From an uncultured Eubacteriales bacterium (GTDB lineage Bacteria > Bacillota > Clostridia > Oscillospirales > Acutalibacteraceae): a DNA stretch of 10,308 bases. The stretch lies in NCBI GenBank assembly GCA_900322105.1, contig ONYV01000066.1, positions 1 to 10,308 of the forward strand, given 5' to 3'. The notes below the pieces were generated by a model. It was not told the origin of the DNA, did no database searches, and saw nothing but the letters and a program-made list of their open reading frames with translations. Positions 1 through 6,467 of the stretch are shown here, piece by piece; position 1 is the stretch's first letter, and the number at the start of each line of letters is the position of its first letter. The position numbers were made by a program, and so were the translations under genes.

Positions 1-1026
1 TCATCCGTTGAAGGAGAGTATGCGGTAGTTGCCGTATACGACTGTGATAAAGGCAAGTGCGCCGCAGATGATCGTGAAAATGCTGAACATAATGACGATC
101 TTTACTTCTGACCAGCCGCTCATCTCAAAATGATGGTGAATCGGGCTCATCTTGAACAGACGCTTGCCCTTGGTCGCTTTGAAATACAGCACCTGCAAAA
201 TGACGGAGAACATCTCGACAATATAGATCAGTGCGATCAGTATCAGCATGATCGGCATATCCAGCGCAAACGCCAGCGCACAGACATATCCGCCAAGATA
301 CAGAGAACCCGTGTCGCCCATAAAGACCTTTGCAGGGTGGAAATTCCAGATCAAAAATCCCAGACAGCCGCCTGCAAGCGCCGCCGCCATGATGGAAGCG
401 CCCATTCTGCTGACATAGCTTGCGATCAGCATAAAGAAGATCGCAATAAAGAACGTCACCGAACCGTCCAGTCCGTCAATGCCGTCCGTCAGATTCGCTG
501 CGTTGACGATGCCGACGATCAGGATCGCAGCCAGCGGATAGTACATGATACCGATATCGAGCATTCCGTAAAAGGGAATGAACGTTTCTGTCTTTCCGCC
601 GAACAGAGCGACTGTCACAAGATAGGCGATTGCCACCACAAACTGTAATACCAGCTTCTGAACCGCTGTCAGACCGAGGTTGCGTTTTTTGACGGCTTTG
701 ATATAGTCGTCAATGAAACCAATCGCTCCGAAAGCCGCCGCCATGAACATTCCTGCAAACAGCTTTGCCGTCATCAGCGGCGTTTCACGAACGCTCAGCG
801 CATGATAGAGCAGGATGCACGCGACCCCTGCCACGATGCTCGAAAGAATGAACATAAAGCCGCCCATGATCGGTGTTCCCTGTTTGGAATTGTGCCATTC
901 GGGTCCTTCTTCACGGATCGTCTGTCCGAAATGGATCTTTTTCAGAAACGGTATCAGCCACAAGCCGAACAGGGATGCGATCGCAAAGGATGCCGCCGCT
1001 GCTATTACTGTCCATAATCCTGTCAT
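1..1026 (-). CDS. mraY: Phospho-N-acetylmuramoyl-pentapeptide transferase MraY
   Basis: MraY is the integral membrane enzyme that transfers phospho-MurNAc-pentapeptide from UDP to undecaprenyl phosphate, giving lipid I. The 341-residue product is full length for the family and strongly hydrophobic throughout, with about ten membrane segments. Visible signatures are FIDDYIK (catalytic-type D106/D107), NLTDGIDGLDG (178-188), MGDTGS (236-241) and the PIHHHFE histidine motif (295-301), all diagnostic of MraY. An ATG at 1024-1026 was chosen. The frame stays open up to a TTG at 1047, but that TTG sits just before the GGTGG ribosome-binding sequence of the ATG, and MTGLW fits the usual MraY start. 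The TGA stop is at the very edge of the window, so the gene is complete. It lies 71 bp after the PBP gene with no terminator between them, so co-transcription is likely. Known family; identity is very secure. Confidence 0.97.
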   Translation of the reverse strand: MTGLWTVIAAAASFAIASLFGLWLIPFLKKIHFGQTIREEGPEWHNSKQGTPIMGGFMFILSSIVAGVACILLYHALSVRETPLMTAKLFAGMFMAAAFGAIGFIDDYIKAVKKRNLGLTAVQKLVLQFVVAIAYLVTVALFGGKTETFIPFYGMLDIGIMYYPLAAILIVGIVNAANLTDGIDGLDGSVTFFIAIFFMLIASYVSRMGASIMAAALAGGCLGFLIWNFHPAKVFMGDTGSLYLGGYVCALAFALDMPIMLILIALIYIVEMFSVILQVLYFKATKGKRLFKMSPIHHHFEMSGWSEVKIVIMFSIFTIICGALAFITVVYGNYRILSFNG

Positions 1027-1097
1027 AATTACATTTCCACCTTTCAAATACCTGCCGCAGAAAGTTCTGCGCGCCTTTGCCTATCCGAAGCAGTCCG

Positions 1098-3344
1098 CTA
1101 CATGATGCTGTTATCCTGATTGAACGTAACGGTAACGACCGTATAAGGCTCTACTTCCGTATTCGGCGCAATATCCTGTGTTTTGGCATAGCTGCTGCCC
1201 TCCGAAGAAAGCGACCCCTTGATGCTGATGTTCAGGTCATATTCCGCTGCGATGCGGTTGACCTCTGTCAGCGTCAGATTCGAGAAATCAGGTACCGTAA
1301 CGGTCGTCTTGTCGTTTTCATCCGTATAGAGAATGACGGTGCCGTCCTTCGGGATCGGTGTATAAGCGGACGGATTCTGTGCGATGACCATATCGCCGCT
1401 GCCGACGATCTTTGCTTTCAGACCGTCCTGACTGACGATCGCCTCCGCCTGATCCGCCGCTGCGCCCACATAAGCGCCTGTTGTGGTATCAAGGTTGCCG
1501 ATCTCTTCCTGAGAGTAGATCCTCTCGATGCCAAGATACGGCAGCACTTCGCTGAGGATATTTCTGAAGCACGGACCTGCCACAGCGGAACCGTAGTAGT
1601 TGATATCGGGGTCGGGCGTATCGAAATAGCAGATCAGCGCGATCTCAGGATCGTCCGCAGGCGCAAAGCCGCAGAACGAGCCGATATAGTCGTCTGTCGG
1701 ATTGCCGTCCTCATCCACCTTTTTCTGAGAAGTACCCGTCTTTCCTGCAATGCGGTAGCCTGCGATGTAGCCGTTTGTACCGCCGCCGCTGAGTACGTTT
1801 CTTTCCAGCATACCGCATATCTGCTCGGCGACTTCCTTTGAGATCGCCTGATGACGCACCGTAGGCTCTGTTGTTTTGACAACGTTTCCGCCTGCATCCG
1901 AAATGCTCTGTACGACATAGGGCGTCATGAGCTTGCCTTCGTTTGCGATTGCTGCGCACGCCGAAAGCATTTGTATCGGGGTGATCTTGAAGTTCTGACC
2001 GAAGGAGGCAACAGCAAGGTCTGTCAGATCCATGCCGCACACGCCGTCATTATGGAAGAACATATCGTCGCTCTCTCCGGGCAGGTCGATGCCTGTCGGC
2101 TCTGACAGTCCGAAAGCGACATAGTATTCATAGAATTTTTCACGTCCCAGCATTGTGCCCATCTGCATAAAAGCAGGGTTGCAGGAATTGCAGAGCGCTT
2201 CTTCAAGACTCTGTTCACCGTGACCGTCCGAATGCCAGCAGGTGATCGGACCCGATCCTTCAAAGGGAACATAAGAGCCTGTGCATTCAAAAACCGTATC
2301 CTTTTTGATCAGCCCTTCGGACAGCACAGCGGATGCCGTACACATTTTGAACACCGAACCGGGGATATAGGTATCGCTGATCGCCTTGTTTCTCCACTGC
2401 AGGTTCTGCGCCTTGATGATCGCATCGTTTTGTTCCTTTTCGGGCAGCTTGTCGATCTCCTTTGCCTTCTGTTCGTCTGCGATAACAAACGGTTCGTTCG
2501 GGTTGAATGACCCTTCACAGGCAAGTCCGAGGATCGCGCCTTTTTTAACGTCCATCATCATGGCACAGCCTCGGTTGGCGACCTTAAATTCGTCGATGGT
2601 TTCACGGACATATTTTTCCATCACGCTCTGGATGAATTCATCCACCGTCAGCGTCAGGTTATAGCCGTCGATAGCGTCGATCTTCTGCTCATATTCAAAA
2701 GGCATCTGTTCGCCTGCGGCGTTTGTCGCAACGACCAGCCGTCCCTTTTGTCCCACCAGATAATCGTCATATTCATATTCCAGTCCGCTGAGTCCTTGTG
2801 AATCCGCTCCGACAAAGCCCAGCACGTCCGCTAAGAAATTATCGTTGCGGTAGTACCGCTTATAGTCCTCGATCGCCTTGATCGCGTTGGAGATCTTGTA
2901 TTTCTTGCGGATATACGAGCGAAACTCCATGACCTTATCTTTCACGTCAGTTTCCACCTTGCGCTTGACGACCGCATAGTAATGATTTTCCTTTGTTTGT
3001 TCAAAAACCTCCTGCACATCCGTTCCGAGGATATCGTGCAGACCCTTGGCGATGATCATGCCGTCCTCGTCGGATTTGATGTTGGCAGGCTCCAGCACGA
3101 TATCCCACACGGTGATGCTTTGCGCCAGCACGTTGCCGTTTCTGTCATAGATACTGCCCCGCTTTGCCGTCAGCGCCGTATTGGAAAGCTGCTGCTCCAC
3201 CGCTCTTTTCTGCAGTTCCTCCGCCATTGCCGTTTGCAGGTACAAAAGCCTGCCTGCGACCGTTCCGAATCCCAGCACGATCACCACGATCATGATAAAC
3301 GCAGAACGGTTCCACATCTTTGCGGAAGCGCCTTTTTTCGCCAT
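1098..3344 (-). CDS. Class B penicillin-binding protein (FtsI/SpoVD family) with PASTA-like C-terminus
   Basis: This is a septal peptidoglycan DD-transpeptidase of 748 residues. It has a short cytoplasmic basic start, one membrane anchor (about residues 14-34), a PBP dimer domain beginning near the AKRGSIYDRNG motif (60-70), and a transpeptidase domain. The catalytic motifs are S330-VF-K333, S387-C-N389 and K535-TGT-538. The C-terminus holds one clear PASTA domain (about 682-741) and a likely weaker one (about 632-675), which in relatives bind muropeptide or cell wall or aid localisation. The start at 3344 is set by the GGAGG at 3352-3356, seven bases upstream. An upstream in-frame start would add 24 residues unlike the family. 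By position in the dcw cluster it is the division PBP (PbpB/FtsI role); PASTA-bearing SpoVD is a close relative, and I cannot tell them apart here. Its leader is unusually long (313 bp) and structured. Confidence 0.95.
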   Translation of the reverse strand: MAKKGASAKMWNRSAFIMIVVIVLGFGTVAGRLLYLQTAMAEELQKRAVEQQLSNTALTAKRGSIYDRNGNVLAQSITVWDIVLEPANIKSDEDGMIIAKGLHDILGTDVQEVFEQTKENHYYAVVKRKVETDVKDKVMEFRSYIRKKYKISNAIKAIEDYKRYYRNDNFLADVLGFVGADSQGLSGLEYEYDDYLVGQKGRLVVATNAAGEQMPFEYEQKIDAIDGYNLTLTVDEFIQSVMEKYVRETIDEFKVANRGCAMMMDVKKGAILGLACEGSFNPNEPFVIADEQKAKEIDKLPEKEQNDAIIKAQNLQWRNKAISDTYIPGSVFKMCTASAVLSEGLIKKDTVFECTGSYVPFEGSGPITCWHSDGHGEQSLEEALCNSCNPAFMQMGTMLGREKFYEYYVAFGLSEPTGIDLPGESDDMFFHNDGVCGMDLTDLAVASFGQNFKITPIQMLSACAAIANEGKLMTPYVVQSISDAGGNVVKTTEPTVRHQAISKEVAEQICGMLERNVLSGGGTNGYIAGYRIAGKTGTSQKKVDEDGNPTDDYIGSFCGFAPADDPEIALICYFDTPDPDINYYGSAVAGPCFRNILSEVLPYLGIERIYSQEEIGNLDTTTGAYVGAAADQAEAIVSQDGLKAKIVGSGDMVIAQNPSAYTPIPKDGTVILYTDENDKTTVTVPDFSNLTLTEVNRIAAEYDLNISIKGSLSSEGSSYAKTQDIAPNTEVEPYTVVTVTFNQDNSIM

Positions 3345-3389
3345 CGTCACCCCTCCGTTTCCCAAATTCCTTTTTGTCTTTCCTTGCGA

Positions 3390-3448
3390 GGGGAAGCTCT
3401 TGCTTTGCGCCCACACATCGGGCGCACTATGAACAGTTTTGCTTCCCC
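3390..3448 (-). other. Nested inverted repeats (stem-loop) in the PBP gene leader
   Basis: The outer arms are GGGGAAGC (3390-3397) and GCTTCCCC (3441-3448). Inside them lies a perfect 7-bp stem, TGCGCCC (3406-3412) and GGGCGCA (3420-3426), around a 7-base loop. In the mRNA this two-tier structure ends about 45 bases before the PBP start codon. No T-tract follows, so it is not a classical terminator. It could be a leader RNA structure affecting translation or stability, or part of a dispersed repeat. Confidence 0.6.
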
Positions 3449-3486
3449 ACGCCGATTTTTATCTTTCAGTTCGCCGAAATTTCCGA

Positions 3487-3618
3487 TTAGACAAAAGCAG
3501 GTGTCTGCATCAGAAGGAAGCCTTGCGGACTGTTACTTCTGACTGCATCCACCCATTTAATACCATATTTATTTGCAAACCGTCCCGAATATGTCCTGTT
3601 CGTTTTGAGGAACGCCAT
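3487..3618 (-). CDS. Possible 43-residue ORF in the leader of the PBP gene
   Basis: An ATG-to-TAA frame of 43 codons, MAFLKTNRTYSG at the start and NSPQGFLLMQTPAFV at the end, lies between the ftsL remnant and the PBP gene. It has no membrane segment, no recognisable domain and no good ribosome-binding site before the ATG (AT-rich sequence instead). It overlaps, in another frame, a 23-codon ORF that does have a good ribosome-binding site. I do not recognise the peptide. It may be chance or the coded face of a repeat element; confidence that it is a gene is low. Confidence 0.15.
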   Translation of the reverse strand: MAFLKTNRTYSGRFANKYGIKWVDAVRSNSPQGFLLMQTPAFV

Positions 3619-3640
3619 ATATTTTTAAGCGTTTTCCCAT
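3569..3640 (-). CDS. Possible 23-residue leader ORF after the ftsL remnant
   Basis: Directly after the ftsL-remnant stop codon (3658-3660) comes GGGCGGAGG, a strong Shine-Dalgarno match, eight bases before an ATG at 3638-3640. The frame starts MGKRLKIYGVPQNEQ and stops after 23 codons. This spacing is exactly what an operon junction to the next gene would look like, yet the frame closes at once and the real PBP start is about 300 bp further on. It may be a leader peptide, or the trace of an older gene start that was displaced when the leader was rearranged. Function unknown. Confidence 0.3.
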   Translation of the reverse strand: MGKRLKIYGVPQNEQDIFGTVCK

Positions 3641-3657
3641 ATTGCAAGCCTCCGCCC

Positions 3658-4130
3658 TTATCCGCGGCTGAACAGCTTTGTCAAACGGGACAGGAAAGAT
3701 TCTTTCTCGTCGCCTCTGAGTACCTCGCCCTTATCGCCGTCTGTCAAAGAGATGAACTCTTTTAAAACGCTCTCCATCGATTTTGTGCCGGATATTCGGC
3801 ATGATCAGGATGTCGGCCTCCGGGTTGTTGGCAAGTTCGACATCGGCGTGTTCCTTAACTTCGAGCAGTTTTATTTGGATTTCCGAATTCTCTTTACGAA
3901 AATCTCTGATTAGAGAAGGATAAAGAAGCAAGGAGGTCGAACTGTTCAAGGATCGTGACAGGGTTCAGCTTCCTTTTTTCGGCTCTTTTCGCCTGAGGTA
4001 TGCCAAGGTCGATCACCTTATTTTCTGCTTTCTTTTTGGCAGTATTCTTCTGTCCTGCCTCGGATGCGGATGCATCCGGCTCAAACAGTGAGAGGTCATA
4101 TGCCAGTCCGTTGTTTTTTTGTATCGCCAT
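3658..4130 (-). pseudogene. ftsL: Disrupted ftsL (N- and C-terminal parts retained, middle replaced)
   Basis: FtsL is a small bitopic membrane protein of the divisome (FtsQLB complex) and is normally encoded between rsmH and the PBP gene, as here. The N-terminal part (4130 down to about 3950, ATG preceded by AGGGAG) starts MAIQKNNGLAYDLSLF, continues with a basic charged stretch and reaches KRKLNPVTIL, where the membrane segment should begin. Instead the frame runs into EQFDLLASLSF and stops at residue 78. About 200 bp later, in another frame, SLTDGDKGEVLRG (from about 3750) to LSRLTKLFSRG and a TAA at 3658-3660 look like the usual clostridial FtsL tail. The membrane helix and coiled coil are absent from all three frames. 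The parts sit in three different frames (N-part, insert, C-part), so no single frameshift restores the gene. FtsL assignment of both ends rests on context and my memory of ruminococcal FtsL ends, not an alignment. Confidence 0.6.
3731..3949 (-). pseudogene. Fragment of a LysR-type regulator effector domain inside ftsL
   Basis: A 72-codon open stretch opening with TTG reads NSSTSLLLYPSLIRDFRKE at its start, then EIQIKLLE, then NPEADILIMPN and ERFKRVHLFD. The order and spacing match the first third of the LysR-type substrate-binding domain: the first strand, the LLP-x-LI-x-xF-like helix, the I-x-I-x-LLE strand, and the D-I-x-I strand 16 residues later. The helix-turn-helix part and the remaining effector domain are missing, so it cannot act as a regulator. 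It begins at about the codon where FtsL sequence stops making sense and ends at TTTGAC (3743-3748), a stretch compatible with both the LysR frame and the FtsL tail frame, which suggests a microhomology junction. Similarity is by eye; a profile search would settle it. Confidence 0.6.
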
Positions 4131-4222
4131 TTCTATCTGCTCCCTTTCTGAATCGTTTTGTGGATCTATCCGTTGTTGGGCATGAGATATTTCTGCCCGT
4201 TCGGGGTATCGTGTTTTTTGGT

Positions 4223-5152
4223 TTAGCTGCCGAGCTTTTCGCAGCAGCGCAGTTTAGCGCTCCTGCTTCTGGGGTTATCTGCAAGTTCTTCCGCTGTTGC
4301 TTCACATGGTTTTCTGAACACGAGCTTTGCCTTCGGTTTTTTGCCGCAGACGCAGACAGGAAAATCCTTCGGACAGGTACACCCGACGCACCACGACGCC
4401 ATTCTCTGCTTGACAAGTCTGTCTTCTAAGGAATGGAAGGTGATGACCGAAAGTCTGCCGCCTGTTTTCAGAGCGGAAAATGCGTTGTCAAGTCCTTCGG
4501 ACAGGCGATCCAGCTCGCCGTTGACAGCGATGCGCAGCGCCTGAAAGGTCTTTCGGGCAGGATGCTTATCGTGCCGTTTGGCAGGCGGATAGGCTGATTT
4601 CACAATTTCAGCCAAACGAGTGGTCGTTTCGATCGGGGAGCTTTCCCTTTCCCGTTCGATCGCACGGGCGATCTGTTTCGCATAGCTTTCTTCTCCATAC
4701 GAAAAGAGGATGCGCACCAGTTCATGATAGGACAGCGTGTTGACAAGTTCAGCAGCCGTTTTTCCCTGCCGGCTCATCCGCATATCCAGCGGTGCGTCAT
4801 GATGATAAGAAAAGCCTCTTTCTGCGGTATCCAGCTGATGAGAAGATACGCCGATATCCAGCAGCACCCCGTCAAGACCCTCTATTGATAAGCCTGACAA
4901 GATCGACGGTATTTCCGAAAAGTTTGACTGCACGATCCTGACGCTGCTTTGATCTCTGAACCTGTTTTGCAGCGTGATGATCGCATCGGGATCCTGATCT
5001 ACGCAGATCAGCGTTCCGCCGTGCAGATGCTTCAGGATCTCTGCGGAATGTCCGCCGCCGCCTGCCGTACCGTCAAGATACGTACCGTCCGGGCGGATAT
5101 TCAAAGATGCTATGGTCTGCTGCAGCAAAACAGGCTTATGTGAAAACTCCAT
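4223..5152 (-). CDS. rsmH: 16S rRNA (cytosine(1402)-N(4))-methyltransferase RsmH
   Basis: RsmH (MraW) uses S-adenosylmethionine to methylate the exocyclic N4 of C1402 in the 16S rRNA decoding site. The 309-residue product has the full family length. The start MEFSHKPVLL is typical. The SAM-binding loop is LDGTAGGGGHSAEIL (26-40), followed by the acidic VDQDPDAI (51-58), then LLDIGVSSHQLDTAERGFSY (97-116) and NGELDRL (211-217). A cysteine-rich segment, C255-x2-C258-x-C260 to CVCG (267-270), is common in Firmicute members. The ATG at 5150-5152 was preferred over a GTG two codons upstream because MEFSHKPV is the conserved start; a GAGGA lies ten bases before the ATG and four before the GTG. It follows mraZ by 75 bp and precedes the ftsL remnant by 92 bp. 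Confidence 0.97.
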   Translation of the reverse strand: MEFSHKPVLLQQTIASLNIRPDGTYLDGTAGGGGHSAEILKHLHGGTLICVDQDPDAIITLQNRFRDQSSVRIVQSNFSEIPSILSGLSIEGLDGVLLDIGVSSHQLDTAERGFSYHHDAPLDMRMSRQGKTAAELVNTLSYHELVRILFSYGEESYAKQIARAIERERESSPIETTTRLAEIVKSAYPPAKRHDKHPARKTFQALRIAVNGELDRLSEGLDNAFSALKTGGRLSVITFHSLEDRLVKQRMASWCVGCTCPKDFPVCVCGKKPKAKLVFRKPCEATAEELADNPRSRSAKLRCCEKLGS

Positions 5153-5227
5153 TGGCACACCGTCCTCACGATCATACCGACCCGACAGCAGAACGTTTCA
5201 AGCACATTCCGCCGCTTTGTCAGCTTT

Positions 5228-5647
5228 TCAGATATCATACATACTCATGACCTCAAGCACTTGACTTTCGGAGATCTCATTATTATACTGATCCCAGCGG
5301 TCAAGATCCCATATCTCCACTCTTGAGCCTGTACCGATGATCATCACATCCTTGTCAAGATGCGCATAGGCTCTGAGCAATGGTGTGAGCTGCACTCTGC
5401 CCTGTTTATCGGGGATCAGCTCGACCGCAGCGGAAAAGAAGAAGCGTTTCAGGTCTTTGGACTGTGCGGAAGGAAGCTGACAGATCTTCTGTCCGAATTC
5501 TTCCCAGCCCTCTTTGGAAAAGACGGCAACAGATTCGTCCGTTCCCTTTGTGGCATAGAAAACCTCACCAAGCTCTTCTCTGAGCTTGGCGGGCATGATA
5601 ACGCGGCCTTTTGCGTCGATATTATGTTGATACGATCCCATCAACAT
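5228..5647 (-). CDS. mraZ: Transcriptional regulator MraZ
   Basis: MraZ is an AbrB/SpoVT-fold DNA-binding protein that forms a ring and represses its own dcw operon by binding short direct repeats at the promoter. The 139-residue product begins MLMGSYQHNIDAKGR and has the two expected MraZ half-domains, each with a D-x-x-GR motif: DAKGR (11-15) and DKQGR (80-84). Length is normal for the family. The ATG at 5645-5647 was chosen because M-x-MG-x-YQHN is the usual N-terminus. GGTGG lies a few bases upstream, and GTG codons further upstream in frame overlap it. It is the first gene after a strong promoter and a perfect array of likely MraZ boxes (5681-5720), so autoregulation is strongly suggested. 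Confidence 0.96.
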   Translation of the reverse strand: MLMGSYQHNIDAKGRVIMPAKLREELGEVFYATKGTDESVAVFSKEGWEEFGQKICQLPSAQSKDLKRFFFSAAVELIPDKQGRVQLTPLLRAYAHLDKDVMIIGTGSRVEIWDLDRWDQYNNEISESQVLEVMSMYDI

Positions 5648-5680
5648 GACTGCCACCACATGAACAAAACGGCAGCGTTT

Positions 5681-5720
5681 TCACCACTTGCCGCCACTTC
5701 GTTGCACCTTTCACCACTTC
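5681..5720 (-). promoter_or_regulatory. Four tandem 10-bp repeats, likely MraZ operator
   Basis: Read on the minus strand, four abutting decamers occur with no gap: GAAGTGGTGA, AAGGTGCAAC, GAAGTGGCGG and CAAGTGGTGA. Three share an AAGTGG core and the second has AAGGTG. They lie between the -10 box and the mraZ start codon. MraZ proteins are known to bind short direct repeats spaced at about one helical turn at the mraZ promoter (TGGGN repeats in E. coli, AAAGTG-type in mycoplasmas). The 10-bp phase puts all cores on one face of the helix, as a MraZ ring would need. Assignment to MraZ is inference from location and pattern. Confidence 0.82.
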
Positions 5721-5728
5721 GTAACCTT

Positions 5729-5757
5729 ATTATAAAATATAATTACTGAAAATGCAA
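5729..5757 (-). promoter_or_regulatory. Sigma-A type promoter of the mraZ/dcw operon
   Basis: On the minus strand a TTGCAT -35 box (5752-5757) and a perfect TATAAT -10 box (5729-5734) are separated by exactly 17 bp of AT-rich DNA. Transcription would begin near 5722, right at the edge of the repeat array, so a bound repressor would block the start site. The leader to the mraZ ATG would be about 75 bases. Confidence 0.85.
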
Positions 5758-5769
5758 GTTCTATTATAG

Positions 5770-5808
5770 AAATATTCACGGCTTTTTGGCGGTTTTCAGT
5801 GAATATTT
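5770..5808. repeat. Perfect 10-bp inverted repeat in the mraZ-spoVAE divergent region
   Basis: The arms are AAATATTCAC (5770-5779) and GTGAATATTT (5799-5808), with a 19-base spacer. The repeat ends 12 bp upstream of the mraZ -35 box and about 125 bp before the spoVAE start. It could be an operator for a dimeric regulator or a cruciform/hairpin; no T-tract follows on either strand that would make it a good terminator. Confidence 0.7.
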
Positions 5809-5931
5809 ATCCCTGTTTGGCAAAATTTTCCTGCCATCCGTCTTTCTTTCATATTTGATGTATTTTTTTCACCGCCTGTGCAGACAATACTAACATCACC
5901 CATCCGTATTTTCACAAAAAGGAGAGATCAT

Positions 5932-6291
5932 ATGCAGTATTTGTTTGCCTTTTTAGTCGGCGGTGTTTTGTGCGTGATCGCGCAGCTTCTGATCGACAAA
6001 ACTTCTCTGACACCTGCGCGCATTTTAGTGACCTATGTTGTTTCGGGCGTTGTACTGACGGCTTTGGGACTGTATGAACCGCTGATCTCGTTTGCAGGAG
6101 CAGGCGCATCCGTTCCGCTGACGGGCTTTGGCTATTCCCTTGCCAAGGGGGTTGAAGATGGTGTAAACGAAAGCGGATTTCTCGGCATTTTCAGCGGCGG
6201 ACTGTCTTCTTGTGCCGCAGGCGTCGGCGCCGCTGTCTTTTTCAGCTTCATCGCCGCTCTCTGCCGCCGAAAGCTCCGCTTCAAAAACTGA
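5932..6291 (+). CDS. spoVAE: Stage V sporulation protein AE (SpoVAE family membrane protein)
   Basis: SpoVA proteins form the inner-membrane channel that moves dipicolinic acid into the developing spore and out during germination. The 119-residue product is a small membrane protein: MQYLFAFLVGG, CVIAQLLIDK, LTPARILV and GLYEPLISFAGAGA, followed by VPLTGFGYSLAKGV, are hallmark SpoVAE segments, with about three to four membrane helices and a basic tail. The ATG at 5932 has an AAGGAGAG ribosome-binding site at the proper distance; an in-frame ATG at 5878 would add 18 residues not seen in the family. It stands alone here: no spoVAC or spoVAD lies next to it, upstream is the divergent dcw promoter and downstream a strong terminator. 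That isolation is unusual, as these genes are normally in one operon. No convincing sigma-G promoter could be named. Confidence 0.9.
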   Translation: MQYLFAFLVGGVLCVIAQLLIDKTSLTPARILVTYVVSGVVLTALGLYEPLISFAGAGASVPLTGFGYSLAKGVEDGVNESGFLGIFSGGLSSCAAGVGAAVFFSFIAALCRRKLRFKN

Positions 6292-6310
6292 ACGTCAAAG
6301 CACCAAAAAA

Positions 6311-6347
6311 GACCGATGAACAAAAAAAGTTCATCGGTCACGTTTTT
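6311..6347. terminator. Bidirectional Rho-independent terminator
   Basis: A perfect 11-bp stem, GACCGATGAAC (6311-6321) and GTTCATCGGTC (6329-6339), encloses a loop of seven A on the plus strand. TTTTT follows on the plus side (6343-6347). On the minus strand the stem is followed by six T (complement of 6305-6310). It thus ends spoVAE rightward and the mnmA gene group leftward. Confidence 0.93.
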
Positions 6348-6391
6348 ATTATCAGTTTTTTTCATCAGGGAACAAAATCAAAAGTTTCGCT

Positions 6392-6462
6392 CAAGCCTTT
6401 TCAAAGGCTTGCAGGGTCAAGGGACAGAGTCCCTTGCAGGAGGTTCGGAGGACGGAGTCCTC
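6392..6462. repeat. Cassette of three consecutive hairpins after mnmA
   Basis: Three perfect inverted repeats follow one another: CAAGCCTTT with AAAGGCTTG (6392-6411, 9-bp stem), CAAGGGAC with GTCCCTTG (6418-6436, 8 bp), and GAGGAC with GTCCTC (6448-6462, 6 bp). They fill the gap between the mnmA stop codon and the terminator. The make-up resembles the dispersed intergenic hairpin repeats I remember from gut ruminococci; that copies exist elsewhere in this genome is not visible here. Confidence 0.7.
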
Positions 6463-6467
6463 TGACA

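Noticed and set aside
1056..1071. Short inverted repeat CGCAGAA-AG-TTCTGCG between the PBP gene and mraY
   Set aside because: Only 7 bp with a 2-base loop and no T-tract; not a terminator and easily chance.
1077..1841. 254-codon open frame on the plus strand
   Set aside because: Antisense to the PBP gene; rich in Arg, Ile and Cys with no family features, so a shadow.
3439..3765. 108-codon plus-strand frame across the ftsL-PBP leader
   Set aside because: No ribosome-binding site or recognisable domain, and it crosses the FtsL tail and leader antisense. The FtsL-like tail on the minus strand explains part of it.
5859..5892. Possible sigma-G promoter for spoVAE (TGTATT and AATACTA)
   Set aside because: The -10-like part is fair, but the spacing of 21 bp is too long and the -35 match is imperfect, so I do not call it.
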